Assembly: GCA_947497985.1 (NCBI GenBank)
Contig: CANMIX010000014.1
Coordinates: 78,355 to 142,354, forward strand
Source: an uncultured Paracoccaceae bacterium
GTDB taxonomy: Bacteria; Pseudomonadota; Alphaproteobacteria; Rhodobacterales; Rhodobacteraceae
Reading direction: 5' to 3'
Length of the DNA stretch: 64,000 bases
Shown here: piece by piece, positions 17,341 through 26,327 of the stretch
How positions within the stretch are numbered: position 1 is the stretch's first letter
Layout of the letters: each line of letters begins with the position of its first letter
Translations under genes and position numbers: made by a program
Notes under the pieces: generated by a model
Databases searched by the model: none
Seen by the model: only the letters and a program-made list of their open reading frames with translations
What the model was told of the DNA's origin: nothing

Positions 17341-18095
17341 CAGGCTTCAGCCTCCAAACGTTCGCGTGCGAGCAACGCCTTGATACGACGCGCGCGGATT
17401 TCAGTACCCGTGCGATACAAAACCAATACCAGAAACAGCAGAGCAAATCCGCCCATGCAGACGAACAAAGGGGTGGCGAAGACATTGCTCACCCGCTCTT
17501 CGGTGTCGCCCGCCACGGCCCCTGCCCGCATCACGGATGCGCCTTGATGCAGACCTTGGTTCCAGAACAACACCGCGTATCGGCTGAGCACTGCAAAAAC
17601 AGATCCAACCAAACACAAGATCGCCGTGAGGTCGGCGGCGGTGTCCGGATCTTCAATCGCCTCCCACAAGGCAATATAGCCAAGGTAGAACAAAAACAGC
17701 ACCAAAAAGGACGTGAGTCGCGGATCCCAGGCCCACCAGGTGCCCCACATAGGCTGTCCCCAAAGCGCGCCAGTGACCAAAGCAATCAGCGTCATGACAA
17801 CGCCAACTGGCGCGGCCGCTTTGGCCGCCAGCGCGCTGACGTGATGGCGACGGATCACCCAGATCAGCGAGGCCACCAGCATCATAAACCAAGCATTGAT
17901 CGCCATCAGGGCTGCCGGGACGTGGATAAAGATGATCTTGACCGTGGACCCTTGGCGATAGTCATCTGGTGTCAGGAAAAAGCCCCAGATCAGGCCACCC
18001 ACTGTGAGCGCGATGGACAGCACCCAGAGAGCGGGCATCACCTTTTCGGATGTGGACAAAAACTTCTTTGGGTTCGCATATTCCCAGATCGACAT
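17340..18095 (-). CDS. ccmC: Heme ABC transporter permease CcmC
   Basis: Presents heme to the chaperone CcmE at the periplasmic face. The 251-residue protein starts MSIWEYANPKKFLSTSEKVM and has six membrane helices. The tryptophan-rich WWD motif PMWGTWWAWDPRLTSFLVL lies near residue 125, flanked by the axial-ligand candidates in IFIHVPAALMAINAW and ASVMRAGAVAG. The open frame runs on upstream to 18848, but that part is the shadow of ccmB; the ATG at 18095 matches the family N-terminus. Confidence 0.95.
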   Translation of the reverse strand: MSIWEYANPKKFLSTSEKVMPALWVLSIALTVGGLIWGFFLTPDDYRQGSTVKIIFIHVPAALMAINAWFMMLVASLIWVIRRHHVSALAAKAAAPVGVVMTLIALVTGALWGQPMWGTWWAWDPRLTSFLVLFLFYLGYIALWEAIEDPDTAADLTAILCLVGSVFAVLSRYAVLFWNQGLHQGASVMRAGAVAGDTEERVSNVFATPLFVCMGGFALLFLVLVLYRTGTEIRARRIKALLARERLEAEA

Positions 18096-18133
18096 CGGTA
18101 TATTCGCCTTTCCTAGTCCTGGTGTCCCGGAGC

Positions 18134-18790
18134 TTAGCGCAGATTGATACGTAAAACAGCGGCGCTGGCAAAGGGCAGCAGCGCCACAGAGGCGGCGGAG
18201 ATCCCCGCCAACAGCAACATAGGTGTCTCGATGCTCAAACCCGAGGCACCGCGTCGTGCCATTTCGGCGCCAAAGATCAACGTCGGCACGTAAAGGGGGA
18301 GAACCAACAACGACAGCAACAGACCGCCCCGTTTGAGACCAACGGTCAGGGCGGCTCCAAATGTGCCGATGACCGACAATGCGGGCGTGCCCAAAAGGAG
18401 CGAGACAAAGATCCAAAGGTACGCACTTGCTGGCAAGTGCAACAACACGCCAAGGACTGGCGCGATTAACACAAGCGGCAGACCTGTGGTGATCCAATGG
18501 GCCAGCGATTTGATGGTGACAATGGCCTCCAACGGCAGCGGTGCCGTGGCCAGCAGATCCAACGATCCGTCTTCCCAATCGAGCGCCAGAATACGGTCCA
18601 GCGACAAAAGACAGGCCAACAGGGCACCAATCCACAAGACGCCCGGCGCAATGCGGGACAGCAATTCGGTTTCCGGCCCGACGGCAAAAGGCACCATCAC
18701 GGTGACAATCAAAAAGAATGACAACCCCAGACCAAAGCCACCCCCGGCCCGCATCGCCAGTTTCAAATCCCGCAGCAAAAGTGCAATCAC
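18134..18790 (-). CDS. ccmB: Heme exporter protein CcmB
   Basis: Membrane subunit of the CcmAB ABC complex that releases holo-CcmE from CcmC. The 218-residue protein has about six hydrophobic helices and family segments [52 protein letters not shown] and [13 protein letters not shown]. It overlaps the end of ccmA by four bases (ATGA) and is followed by ccmC after 38 bases. Confidence 0.94.
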   Translation of the reverse strand: MIALLLRDLKLAMRAGGGFGLGLSFFLIVTVMVPFAVGPETELLSRIAPGVLWIGALLACLLSLDRILALDWEDGSLDLLATAPLPLEAIVTIKSLAHWITTGLPLVLIAPVLGVLLHLPASAYLWIFVSLLLGTPALSVIGTFGAALTVGLKRGGLLLSLLVLPLYVPTLIFGAEMARRGASGLSIETPMLLLAGISAASVALLPFASAAVLRINLR

Positions 18791-19401
18791 AGGAAACCTC
18801 CGTCGAAGTCATCGATCGGTGGCGGCGCGGCCTTAAAGGGGCCAACATTCAGAACGGTGCCTTCGAGACCCAAATCAATATGGGTCGCGATCAACGCGCT
18901 GCCGCCGCCCTCAAGATGGCGACGTACCACATCGGCAAATTGGCGCACGTGATCAGTATCCAGGCTGACGGTAGGTTCATCCAAAATCCAGATGGGCCGC
19001 CCGGTGACCAGCATGCGGGCCAGTCCAAGGCGGCGCTTTTGCCCAGCCGACAAGGCGCCCGCCGGCCGATCCCGCAACGCGGTCAGGTTAAAGCTTTCGA
19101 TGGCCTCTTCGATGCCTGTGTGGTCAAACACATTCGCCCAAAATATCAGGTTCTCAACAACCGTCAGGGTGGGTTTGATACCATCCGCATGGGCGGCATA
19201 GGCGATCTGGTCCTCGGCGCCTGACACGGTACCTTTCAGCGGTGGTTGCAGACCTGCGATGGTGCGCAGCAACGTGGTTTTGCCAATCCCATTGGGACCG
19301 CGCAGGATCAACGCAACACCTGCCGGCAGGTCAAACGACAGCCCCTCAAGCACGGGCAATCCACCACGTGCAACGCTGAGATCTGAAACGGTTAAGGTCA
19401 T
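18787..19401 (-). CDS. ccmA: Cytochrome c biogenesis ATP-binding export protein CcmA
   Basis: ATPase subunit of CcmAB. The 204-residue protein has Walker [20 protein letters not shown] near residue 34, the ABC signature [16 protein letters not shown], Walker [14 protein letters not shown] and the switch His in [10 protein letters not shown]. The FWANVFD motif after the Q-loop region is typical of CcmA. First gene of ccmABCDG, 70 bases downstream of the Mth938-domain gene, so it may be transcribed with it. Confidence 0.95.
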   Translation of the reverse strand: MTLTVSDLSVARGGLPVLEGLSFDLPAGVALILRGPNGIGKTTLLRTIAGLQPPLKGTVSGAEDQIAYAAHADGIKPTLTVVENLIFWANVFDHTGIEEAIESFNLTALRDRPAGALSAGQKRRLGLARMLVTGRPIWILDEPTVSLDTDHVRQFADVVRRHLEGGGSALIATHIDLGLEGTVLNVGPFKAAPPPIDDFDGGFL

Positions 19402-19471
19402 GCCCTGCCTTTAATTTCTTCTGTCTTGCTCAAAGCAGACCGGATGCGCGAATGCCTTGCGGCAGATCAAA

Positions 19472-19825
19472 TCATACCGGCAAAGCGGCCATCGCAATAC
19501 GGCGACCTTCGGACAACAGGACATTATAGGTGCGACAGGCTGCTGGGGAATTCATGGTTTCAACCCCTACGCCTGCAGCCTCAAGCTGGGCACGCAACGG
19601 TGCAGGTAAATGCGCGATCTCGGCTCCGGTTCCGACAAACAGCACGTCGATTTCTGCGGCGAGGGACAGTAATTTGGCACTGTCCTCATACCCTTCCCAA
19701 GCCTCGGTTCCGGTAGGGGATGTTATAACCGCGCCGTGGTGCACCTTGCCACCAATACGAAAGAACCCAGGCCCGTAGCCGTCAATCGGTTGGGCATCAG
19801 AGTAGCTCACCTCATTCAGGCGCAT
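19472..19825 (-). CDS. Mth938-like domain protein (DUF498)
   Basis: A 117-residue protein of a small alpha-beta family also known from mitochondria (AAMDC/NDUFAF3-like). Family signs are DGYGPGFFRIGGKVHHGAVI, the strand EIDVLFVGTGAEIAHLPAPLRAQLEAAGVGVE and MNSPAACRTYNVLLSEGRRIAMAALP. Biochemical role unknown; mitochondrial relatives assist complex I assembly. The ATG at 19825 follows AAGGAAG. It sits after secF and its terminator and before ccmA, a gene order common in Rhodobacterales. Confidence 0.88.
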   Translation of the reverse strand: MRLNEVSYSDAQPIDGYGPGFFRIGGKVHHGAVITSPTGTEAWEGYEDSAKLLSLAAEIDVLFVGTGAEIAHLPAPLRAQLEAAGVGVETMNSPAACRTYNVLLSEGRRIAMAALPV

Positions 19826-19968
19826 CGGTCTTCCTTTCAGTCGCAGTCCTGCCGATTGGTTATCACAGCCCACCCGATCACGGAATAGCCAGCCTGCCAA
19901 TAGCGGTGTTTGCTCACTTTTGCCGCATGGCCAGTGCACAGGAACCACTCATACCAGCTGCAGAACGC

Positions 19969-19999
19969 AAAAAAGCCGCGGGCGCAAACCCACGGCTTT
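19969..19999 (-). terminator. Intrinsic terminator after secF
   Basis: On the minus strand an 11-bp stem (19972-19982 with 19989-19999, one mismatch) and a 6-base loop are followed by six T (complement of the A run at 19969-19974). It lies about 30 bases after the secF stop. It probably separates yajC-secDF from the Mth938-ccm genes, at least in part. Confidence 0.82.
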
Positions 20000-20026
20000 C
20001 TGATTGTTTTGAAATCGGAAATGCGA

Positions 20027-20995
20027 TTATGCGTCGATATTGGCAAACTGGTTGCCGCTTGGCGTGGATGGCTTGTTCCAGTCCCGCTTCACCCCAAGGC
20101 GCAACAGGATCGTAGAGGCCACAAATATCGAAGAATAGGTCCCAACCAGAACACCCCAGATCATCGCAAAGACAAAGCCACGGATCACATCACCACCCAA
20201 TACAAAGAGCGAGATCAGCGCGATCAAGGTGGTGACCGAGGTCATTACAGTCCGGCTGAGCGTCTCGTTGATGGAGATGTTCAACACCTCTGCCAGATCT
20301 TTGCTTTTGTAACGACGCAGGTTTTCGCGCACCCGGTCAAACACAACCACCGTATCGTTGAGCGAGTAGCCGACGATGGTCAGCAGTGCCGCGATGATCG
20401 CCAGATCAAATTTGATTTGCAATTCCGAGAACACGCCAATGGTCAGCACCACATCGTGGACAAGCGCCGCAACCGCGCCAAGTGCGAATTGCCATTCGAA
20501 GCGCAGCCAGATGTAGACCAGAACAGCCGCAATCGCGAGGCCAACGGCCAAGGCAGCGGTCCAGATCAGCTCTCCCGAAACCTTGGGCCCAACGCTTTCA
20601 ACCGAGACGAATTTAATGCCCGGTGCAGCGGTCTGCAGCGATGCATTCAGCGCTTCGATCTGGGCACCTGAAATAGCCTCGCCACCTTCTTGAGCCTGGA
20701 TGCGGATCATCGCCACATGCTGGTCTTCGGCAAAAGACGGATCAAACACTTCGGTGATTGAGATATCGCCCAGGCCCAAAGGCGCGATTGCTTCCCGGTA
20801 GGCGCCAACATCCACGGCTTGGCTGGCCTCGGTCCGCACGGTTGTGCCGCCTCGGAAATCGATGCCAAAGTTCAGGCCCTGCAATCCAAAGGACCCAAGC
20901 CCAACCAGGATCAACAGGACAGAGATGCCCAGCCACAATTTGGCACGGCCAAAGAAGTCAAAGGACGTCTCTTGCGGTACAAGTCTTAGTCGCAT
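20027..20995 (-). CDS. secF: Protein translocase subunit SecF
   Basis: With SecD uses the proton motive force to pull proteins through the SecYEG channel from the periplasmic side. The 322-residue protein has the first helix, the NFGIDFRGGTTVRTEAS motif, and five clustered helices with YSLNDTVVVFDRVRENLRRY and LSRTVMTSVTTLIALISLFVLGG, standard for SecF. It starts two bases after the secD stop with a good Shine-Dalgarno (AGGTG). Confidence 0.97.
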   Translation of the reverse strand: MRLRLVPQETSFDFFGRAKLWLGISVLLILVGLGSFGLQGLNFGIDFRGGTTVRTEASQAVDVGAYREAIAPLGLGDISITEVFDPSFAEDQHVAMIRIQAQEGGEAISGAQIEALNASLQTAAPGIKFVSVESVGPKVSGELIWTAALAVGLAIAAVLVYIWLRFEWQFALGAVAALVHDVVLTIGVFSELQIKFDLAIIAALLTIVGYSLNDTVVVFDRVRENLRRYKSKDLAEVLNISINETLSRTVMTSVTTLIALISLFVLGGDVIRGFVFAMIWGVLVGTYSSIFVASTILLRLGVKRDWNKPSTPSGNQFANIDA

Positions 20996-20997
20996 CT

Positions 20998-22659
20998 TTA
21001 CACCTCAATCGTTTTCGGACGGCGACGCTCGAACCAAATGACCACCAAAAGGCGGGTCACAAAGATCGCGGTGAAGACCGACGTAAGAATGCCAAGGCCA
21101 AGCGTGATGGCAAAGCCGCGCACCGGACCAGAGCCCATGACAAACAGGATCACAGCGGTAATGAATGTTGTGACGTTAGCATCCACAATCGCCGACAGCG
21201 CCTTGGAGTAGCCCTCGTCGATGGAACGCGCAGGTCCACGGCCCGATTTCAGCTCTTCGCGGATCCGTTCAAAGATCAGCACATTGGCATCAACCGCCAT
21301 ACCAACGGTCAAAACGATCCCTGCGATCCCCGGCAGCGTCAACGTGCCGCCAATCAGGCTCAGCGCGCCAAAGATCATGCCGACGTTGACCAGCAATGCG
21401 ATGTTCGCAAAGATCCCAAACAGACCGTAGCTGAGCGCCATAAAGACCAGCACCGCGACAAAGGCGACGATGGTTGCAATCTTACCCGCATCAATACTGT
21501 CTTGGCCAAGTTCTGGACCAATGGTGCGTTCCTCAAGGAAGGTGAGTTCCGCCGGCAGCGCGCCTGCGCGCAGCAGAACCGCCAGATTGGTGCTTTCCTC
21601 GATGGAGAAGTTGCCCGTGATAATGCCGGAACCGCCGGGGATATGCGACTGGATTACAGGGGCCGAGACGACCTCATCATCCAACACGATCGCAAAGGGG
21701 GAGCCGATGTTTTCAGCAGTGTAGTCGCCAAACTTGCGCGCACCTGCCGGGTTAAAGCGGAAACTGACAGCCGGGCGGCCATTCTGATCAAAGGAAGGTT
21801 GCGCGTCGACCAGCTCTTCACCAGTCACGACAGGCGCTTGTTCGACTGTGTAATAAACACCGTCTTCGTCCAACGACGGGACCAGTTTGTTGCCAACACC
21901 CGGTGATGCATTTGCGTCCGTGCCCTGACGCACCACTGGGCTAAATGTCAGTTGCGCAGTGGTGCCGATGATTATCTTTAGCTCGGACGCGGATCCGATG
22001 CCCGGAACCTGTATCAATATCCGGTCTGAACCCTGACGTTGGATTGTCGGCTCACGGGTTCCAACGGCGTCAATCCGGCGGCGGACGATTTCCAGCGCCT
22101 GACGTACTGTGCGGTCATCGCTTGCGACTTTTTCCGCATCCGACAGGGTGATGGTCACGATATCGCCCTGGCCTGAAACCTCGATGTCATTCGCCCCGGC
22201 ACCGGTCAGCGTCACAACCGGCGTCGCCAGTTCACGCAAAACCCGCAAAGCAGTCGCTAGCCCATCGGGGTTTGACAGTTTTACGCGAATCTCATCTGCG
22301 GGGCTCGGCTGGCGACGGAAAGTGCCAACGTCACCGCGCACATCCCGCAGCGCGTTGCGCACTTCTGGCCAAAAGGCGGTCATGCGCGCCTCGTAGACGT
22401 CCGCCACCTGAACTTCCGCCAAAAGATGTGCACCGCCGCGCAAATCCAGGCCCAAGTTTACCAGACCCGACGGCAAGAAGGACGGCCATTGTCCGGCCAC
22501 GTCCAAGCGTTCAGGTGTTTCTCCGGCAGCAATAATTGCCGCCTCTGCGTCATTTGACTGTTCTACCTGCGTATAAAACGCATTTGGCAGAGCCAGCAAA
22601 AGGCCTGCCGCGCAAACCAGCGCGATCATGACCCTTTTCCAAAGATCAATTTGCAGCAT
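20998..22659 (-). CDS. secD: Protein translocase subunit SecD
   Basis: Partner of SecF in the Sec-assisting complex, an RND-related membrane protein with a large periplasmic domain. The 553-residue length is normal for alphaproteobacteria. Seen: LGLDLRGGAHLLAEVQ (P1 domain), VRRRIDAVGTREPTIQRQGSDRILIQVPG, FSIEESTNLAVLLRAGALPAEL, and the proton-path helix LTVGMAVDANVLIFERIREELKSG containing the essential Asp. Second gene of yajC-secD-secF. Confidence 0.97.
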   Translation of the reverse strand: MLQIDLWKRVMIALVCAAGLLLALPNAFYTQVEQSNDAEAAIIAAGETPERLDVAGQWPSFLPSGLVNLGLDLRGGAHLLAEVQVADVYEARMTAFWPEVRNALRDVRGDVGTFRRQPSPADEIRVKLSNPDGLATALRVLRELATPVVTLTGAGANDIEVSGQGDIVTITLSDAEKVASDDRTVRQALEIVRRRIDAVGTREPTIQRQGSDRILIQVPGIGSASELKIIIGTTAQLTFSPVVRQGTDANASPGVGNKLVPSLDEDGVYYTVEQAPVVTGEELVDAQPSFDQNGRPAVSFRFNPAGARKFGDYTAENIGSPFAIVLDDEVVSAPVIQSHIPGGSGIITGNFSIEESTNLAVLLRAGALPAELTFLEERTIGPELGQDSIDAGKIATIVAFVAVLVFMALSYGLFGIFANIALLVNVGMIFGALSLIGGTLTLPGIAGIVLTVGMAVDANVLIFERIREELKSGRGPARSIDEGYSKALSAIVDANVTTFITAVILFVMGSGPVRGFAITLGLGILTSVFTAIFVTRLLVVIWFERRRPKTIEV

Positions 22660-22692
22660 AGCTCTGCCTTTTCAGTTTGTTAGGCTGGAAGC

Positions 22693-22971
22693 TTACGCCG
22701 CCGGTTCCGTTTTGTTCAGAACTTGCGCGATGGTGGATTGCACAACGCGTACTTTGACGCCTTCTGCCAGTTCCACTTCCAATTCGCCGTCTTCTTTGAC
22801 TTTGGAGACTTTGCCGATCAATCCACCTTGGGTTACGACTTGGTCCCCACGACGAAGCGCTTCGACCATTTTCTGGTGGTCTTTCATCTTCTTCTGCTGC
22901 GGACGGATCAACAGGAAGTACATGATGCCGAAGATCAGAATTAGGGGGACAAACTGCGCAATGGCTTCCAT
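22693..22971 (-). CDS. yajC: Preprotein translocase subunit YajC
   Basis: Small accessory subunit of SecDF-YajC. The 92-residue protein has one membrane helix, FVPLILIFGIMYFLLIRPQQ, followed by the conserved KKMKDHQKMVEALRRGDQVVTQGGLIGKV cytoplasmic domain. The ATG at 22971 is preferred because AAGGAAAG lies upstream; a longer in-frame extension to 22998 has no support. First gene of the operon, divergent from serS across 230 bases that must hold both promoters. Confidence 0.95.
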   Translation of the reverse strand: MEAIAQFVPLILIFGIMYFLLIRPQQKKMKDHQKMVEALRRGDQVVTQGGLIGKVSKVKEDGELEVELAEGVKVRVVQSTIAQVLNKTEPAA

Positions 22972-23202
22972 CGGGCTTTCCTTCTGTAATTTACGCAACG
23001 GGTGCGCTCTTTATTTTGACGGGAACCTATGCGCTGACCGGTGGCTTTGCAAGGCAGATGCATTCAGACTTGCGCTAAGTTGGAAACATCTGTTTTGGCG
23101 CAAATGCAGCAACGCGCAGGTTTGCACCGCTCGCCCCTTTTCCTTTGTTCATCACTGCGGCATAGGATGAGGCACTGATTCAAATTAGCCAGGAGTAAGA
23201 CC

Positions 23203-24495
23203 ATGCACGACATTCGCGCAATCCGCGAAAATCCGACCGCCTTTGACGCCGCTTTGGCGCGGCGTGGGGATGCGTCGATCTCGTCTGATATTCTGGCCCT
23301 CGACGAAGAGCGCCGCACCAAGATCCAAGCCGCCGAAGAAGCGCAAGCGGAACAGAACCGCGCCGCCAAAGCAATTGGTGCAGCCAAAGCCAAGGGCGAT
23401 GAGGAAGAGTTCCAGCGCCTACGTGCCGCCGTGTCCGAGAAGAAAGCCGAAGTTGCAACCATGCAGGCCGAGGCCAAAGAGCTGGACGCCAAGCTGACTG
23501 ACATGTTGGCCCGCATTCCCAATGCACCGGCCGATGACGTTCCCAATGGCGCGGACGAAGATGACAACGTCGAAGTCAACAAATGGGGTGAGCTGCCCGA
23601 ATTTTCGTTCACGCCGAAAGAGCATTTCGAAATCACCGGCGTTGCTGCTTCGATGGATTTTGAAACTGCCGCCAAAATCTCTGGCGCACGGTTTGTGATG
23701 CTGAAAGGTGCTGTGGCGCGTATCCACCGTGCTCTGGCGCAATTCATGGTCGACACGCATGTGGACGAAAACGAGCTGACCGAGGTCAATTCGCCCGTGC
23801 TGGTGCGCGATGAAGCCATGTATGGCACCGACAAGCTGCCGAAATTTGGCGAAGACAGCTACCAGACCACAAACGGCTGGTGGTTGGTTCCGACGTCTGA
23901 GGTGCCGCTGACCTATTCAGTTGCGGAAGAGATGCTGGACGAAAGCGCCCTGCCCCTGCGCTACACCGCGCATACGCTGTGCTTCCGCTCCGAGGCGGGC
24001 AGTGCAGGTCGTGATACATCCGGCATGCTGCGTCAGCACCAGTTCGAAAAGGTCGAAATGGTATCCATCGTGCATCCGGACAAATCCGATGATGAACAAA
24101 AACGCATGCTGGGCTGCGCCGAAGGGATCCTGGAAAAACTGGGCATTCCTTACCGCACCGTAGTTCTATGCACCGGCGATATGGGATTTGGTGCACGACG
24201 CACCTTTGACATCGAAGCTTGGGTGCCTGGCCAAAACACCTATCGTGAGATCTCTTCGGTCTCCACCACGGGTGCATTTCAGGCCCGCCGCATGAACGCA
24301 CGTTTCAAACCGGCCGAAGGTGGCAAGCCCGAATTCGTGCACACATTGAACGGCTCTGGACTGGCTGTGGGGCGTTGCTTGATCGCGGTGCTTGAGAATG
24401 GTCAGCAAGAGGACGGTTCGGTCAAACTGCCAGAAGCTTTGGCACCCTATTTGGGCGGCAAACTGACCTTGTCCGCAGAGGGCAAGCTGGTCTGA
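23203..24495 (+). CDS. serS: Seryl-tRNA synthetase
   Basis: Charges tRNA-Ser and tRNA-Sec with serine. The 430-residue class II enzyme begins [23 protein letters not shown] and continues with the long coiled-coil arm (residues 25-105, [20 protein letters not shown]) that contacts the tRNA variable arm. Class II motifs follow: [21 protein letters not shown], motif 2 [28 protein letters not shown], and motif 3 [18 protein letters not shown]. Monocistronic, followed by a hairpin terminator. Confidence 0.97.
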   Translation: MHDIRAIRENPTAFDAALARRGDASISSDILALDEERRTKIQAAEEAQAEQNRAAKAIGAAKAKGDEEEFQRLRAAVSEKKAEVATMQAEAKELDAKLTDMLARIPNAPADDVPNGADEDDNVEVNKWGELPEFSFTPKEHFEITGVAASMDFETAAKISGARFVMLKGAVARIHRALAQFMVDTHVDENELTEVNSPVLVRDEAMYGTDKLPKFGEDSYQTTNGWWLVPTSEVPLTYSVAEEMLDESALPLRYTAHTLCFRSEAGSAGRDTSGMLRQHQFEKVEMVSIVHPDKSDDEQKRMLGCAEGILEKLGIPYRTVVLCTGDMGFGARRTFDIEAWVPGQNTYREISSVSTTGAFQARRMNARFKPAEGGKPEFVHTLNGSGLAVGRCLIAVLENGQQEDGSVKLPEALAPYLGGKLTLSAEGKLV

Positions 24496-24507
24496 GTTCA
24501 GACCAGC
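24486..24507. repeat. Perfect palindrome over the serS stop codon
   Basis: Ten-base arms (24486-24495 and 24498-24507) around a 2-base GT centre, including the serS TGA at 24493-24495. As RNA it would make a very tight hairpin immediately before the terminator hairpin at 24526. As DNA it resembles a binding site. No second copy was noticed in the window. Confidence 0.55.
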
Positions 24508-24525
24508 CTAACGTTGTGTTTCCAA

Positions 24526-24556
24526 CCGGTGCCCTCCAAGGCGCCGGCTATTTTTT
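24526..24556 (+). terminator. Intrinsic terminator of serS
   Basis: CCGGTGCC (24526-24533) pairs with GGCGCCGG (24540-24547, one wobble), followed by CTA and six T (24551-24556). The T run lies inside the 3' end of the convergent HhH gene. Confidence 0.82.
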
Positions 24557-25096
24557 GCCTTTTTTGGCTTTCTTCGCCTTTTTCGCCGCTTTGCCGCCCT
24601 TGCCTGCAAGGATGGATGCGCCCTTGGCCTTTTCCTTTGCGATGGCTTTCTTGGCCGCGCTTTTGGTTTTCTTAGCCTTTTTCTTGGCTTTTTCTTTCGC
24701 AACTGCGAACTCAGCCGCAAGTGCTGCCGCTTTTTTCTTGGCCTTGCGGGCTTTCAACTTGGCCTTGGCGGCTTTTTCTTCCGCAGCTGCGCGCGCGGCT
24801 TCCGCCGCTGCCAAAGCCTCGTCCAACGACGGGATCTTAGGTGTCGGCGCAGTCTTTGCAATTTTTCGCGGGGCGCGTTTGACAGCCGGTTTAGACGTAG
24901 GCGATCCGCCATTCACCTTGGCCATCGCAGCAGCCGCGGCTTTCAACTTTGGGGCGCGGCGCGCGCCGATCCCGGGGATCTCTGACAACTCACCGATGCT
25001 TAAATTGGCGATCGCCTCTGCTGACGTTAGTTTGCCCGCCATCAAGGCCTTGGCGAGTGCTGGCCCGACGCCTGCGATTTTCAGAAGAGCTGTCAT
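24548..25096 (-). CDS. Helix-hairpin-helix protein with histone H1-like lysine/alanine tail
   Basis: A 182-residue basic protein. Residues 1-55 hold two helix-hairpin-helix units, LKIAGVGPALAKALMAGKLTSAEAIANL and LSEIPGIGARRAPKLKAAA, the non-sequence-specific DNA-binding fold of the RuvA C-terminal and DNA polymerase X types. Residues 90-182 are almost only Lys and Ala in helical repeats (AAKAKLKARKAKKKAAA, KAKKKAKKTKSAAKKA), like bacterial H1/AlgP-type tails. A role in DNA compaction or nucleoid binding is inferred. The ATG at 25096, with AAAGGA 8 bases upstream, is chosen over GTG at 25114. It converges with serS. Confidence 0.75.
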   Translation of the reverse strand: MTALLKIAGVGPALAKALMAGKLTSAEAIANLSIGELSEIPGIGARRAPKLKAAAAAMAKVNGGSPTSKPAVKRAPRKIAKTAPTPKIPSLDEALAAAEAARAAAEEKAAKAKLKARKAKKKAAALAAEFAVAKEKAKKKAKKTKSAAKKAIAKEKAKGASILAGKGGKAAKKAKKAKKGKK

Positions 25097-25153
25097 CTCC
25101 TCGATCCTTTCCACTTAGAAACTGTACGTGACGCAATGACGTCATAATATCAT

Positions 25154-26116
25154 CTATCCTAAGCCTTTTGGAAAGGGCACAAGGCGTTTTTTCTCTTCAT
25201 CCCAAAGTTTCAGGGTGAGCGCGCGCAACGCCTCCGGGAATTTGATGCGCCTCGGAGCCAGTTCCGGCGGCAGGCTGTAATGACAGCGACGCAGTCGATA
25301 GGATGGAATACGTGCATTAAAATGATGGATGTCGTGTAGGGTAATATTGGCAACCATCATGTCAAAAAACCAGCCAAAGTCCAAACAGGACGACCCAACC
25401 AGCGCCGCCTCAACTGGGTTCAGGTCTGGGCGACGATCCCAATAGGTATCTTCGAAATTATGTTGAAGATAGACAAGAAAAACACCAATCATACCACCAA
25501 GGAATGAGAAAATTAGCCAGATTTGAACACCGGCGATCCCTGAAAACCTGTACAAAACATAGAGTAGAACCAGAATGGTGACGTTGTGCAGCAGTACGCC
25601 GACCATTCCAAACTGCCGCGTGTTCTTAGGCCAGCGGTAGCGGATAAAATAGGTGAAGGCCGCCCCGATTGGCACCAGAACCAGCGGGTTTCGGTAAAGG
25701 CGATACGCCAGCCGATGTGTCGGATCTGCGCGGGTCCATTCCGCTACAGTCATCGTGTGAATTTCGCCAGTCTCACGGTGTTCGAGGTTGCCGATGTTGG
25801 AATGGTGCAGATTGTGGTTCTGCTTCATCACCTCAAACGGGGCAAAGGTGAAGGGTGACAGAACATGCCCTGCGACCTCATTCTCCCAGCGTGTTTCAAA
25901 CAATGAATGGTGGCCTGTGTCATGTTGCAACACATAAAGGCGAACGGCAGCAAAGGCGAAGACCACCCCAGCCGGAGCCATAACGTACCAATGATCCATC
26001 TGCGTAATGGCCACATAAAGGGCCGAGAAATAGACAACAAACGTTCCAAAGTAGCTGACCGCCGCCAGCCTGTTGTCTTTGACGCAGAATTTTCGTGTAT
26101 GTGCGCGCAAATCCAT
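25154..26116 (-). CDS. Membrane fatty acid desaturase family protein
   Basis: Di-iron integral membrane enzyme that inserts a double bond into an acyl chain or oxidises a related lipid. The 320-residue protein has the three histidine boxes, LQHDTGHHSLF (about residue 70), QNHNLHHSN (about 104) and LHDIHHFNARIPSYRL (about 260), plus four or more membrane helices. LQHNFEDTYW is an extra His motif. The HDIHHFNARIPSYRL ending is common to acyl-lipid delta-12/omega-3 type desaturases; the substrate cannot be told. It has its own promoter region with a CRP/FNR-like dyad 133 bases upstream. Confidence 0.87.
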   Translation of the reverse strand: MDLRAHTRKFCVKDNRLAAVSYFGTFVVYFSALYVAITQMDHWYVMAPAGVVFAFAAVRLYVLQHDTGHHSLFETRWENEVAGHVLSPFTFAPFEVMKQNHNLHHSNIGNLEHRETGEIHTMTVAEWTRADPTHRLAYRLYRNPLVLVPIGAAFTYFIRYRWPKNTRQFGMVGVLLHNVTILVLLYVLYRFSGIAGVQIWLIFSFLGGMIGVFLVYLQHNFEDTYWDRRPDLNPVEAALVGSSCLDFGWFFDMMVANITLHDIHHFNARIPSYRLRRCHYSLPPELAPRRIKFPEALRALTLKLWDEEKKRLVPFPKGLG

Positions 26117-26247
26117 GAGGCACCTACCAAAGATAAAAAGTCATCAAATTGCGGGCGTCGGAGACGTCCCCGTACGAACCTTCGTTAACCTTCTGCCTTA
26201 TTTTTGTTCACGACTGATGATCAAAGCAAGCTTTTAAATTTGAGTGA

Positions 26248-26263
26248 CGTGATTGAAATCACA
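26248..26263 (-). promoter_or_regulatory. CRP/FNR-like dyad upstream of the desaturase gene
   Basis: GTGA (26249-26252) and TCAC (26259-26262) are spaced by six bases with flanking C and A, close to TGTGA-N6-TCACA. The perfect 14-base dyad GTGATT-GA-AATCAC is in the 211-base gap between the desaturase start and the der end. It would sit about 133 bases upstream of the desaturase start codon. Binding is inference. Confidence 0.4.
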
Positions 26264-26276
26264 AGCAAACGTACTA

Positions 26277-26301
26277 ACGGGCGCCCGATTGGAGCGCCCG
26301 T
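26277..26301 (-). terminator. Probable terminator hairpin after der
   Basis: ACGGGCGC (26277-26284) and GCGCCCGT (26294-26301) form a perfect 8-bp GC stem with a 9-base loop, 27 bases after the der stop. No T run follows on either strand, so termination efficiency is doubtful. Confidence 0.45.
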
Positions 26302-26327
26302 GGAACTGTCTTGATTGTGAGTTGGTG

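Noticed and set aside
18096..18848. Upstream extension of the ccmC frame to a 502-residue protein
   Set aside because: The extra part lies on ccmB in another frame; the ATG at 18095 fits the known CcmC N-terminus.
19837..20046. Small minus-strand frame with a Trp/Tyr/Cys-rich product between secF and the Mth938 gene
   Set aside because: It crosses the secF terminator, has no Shine-Dalgarno, and its start lies inside secF; no family recognised. It might be a relic, but support is lacking.
20758..21906. 382-residue plus-strand frame over secD/secF
   Set aside because: Shadow of the two sec genes; highly basic product without domains.
24548..24830. Repetitive T/C-rich tract resembling a tandem DNA repeat
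   Set aside because: It is the reverse strand of the Lys/Ala-rich tail of the HhH protein, with amino-acid-level repetition rather than fixed-length units.
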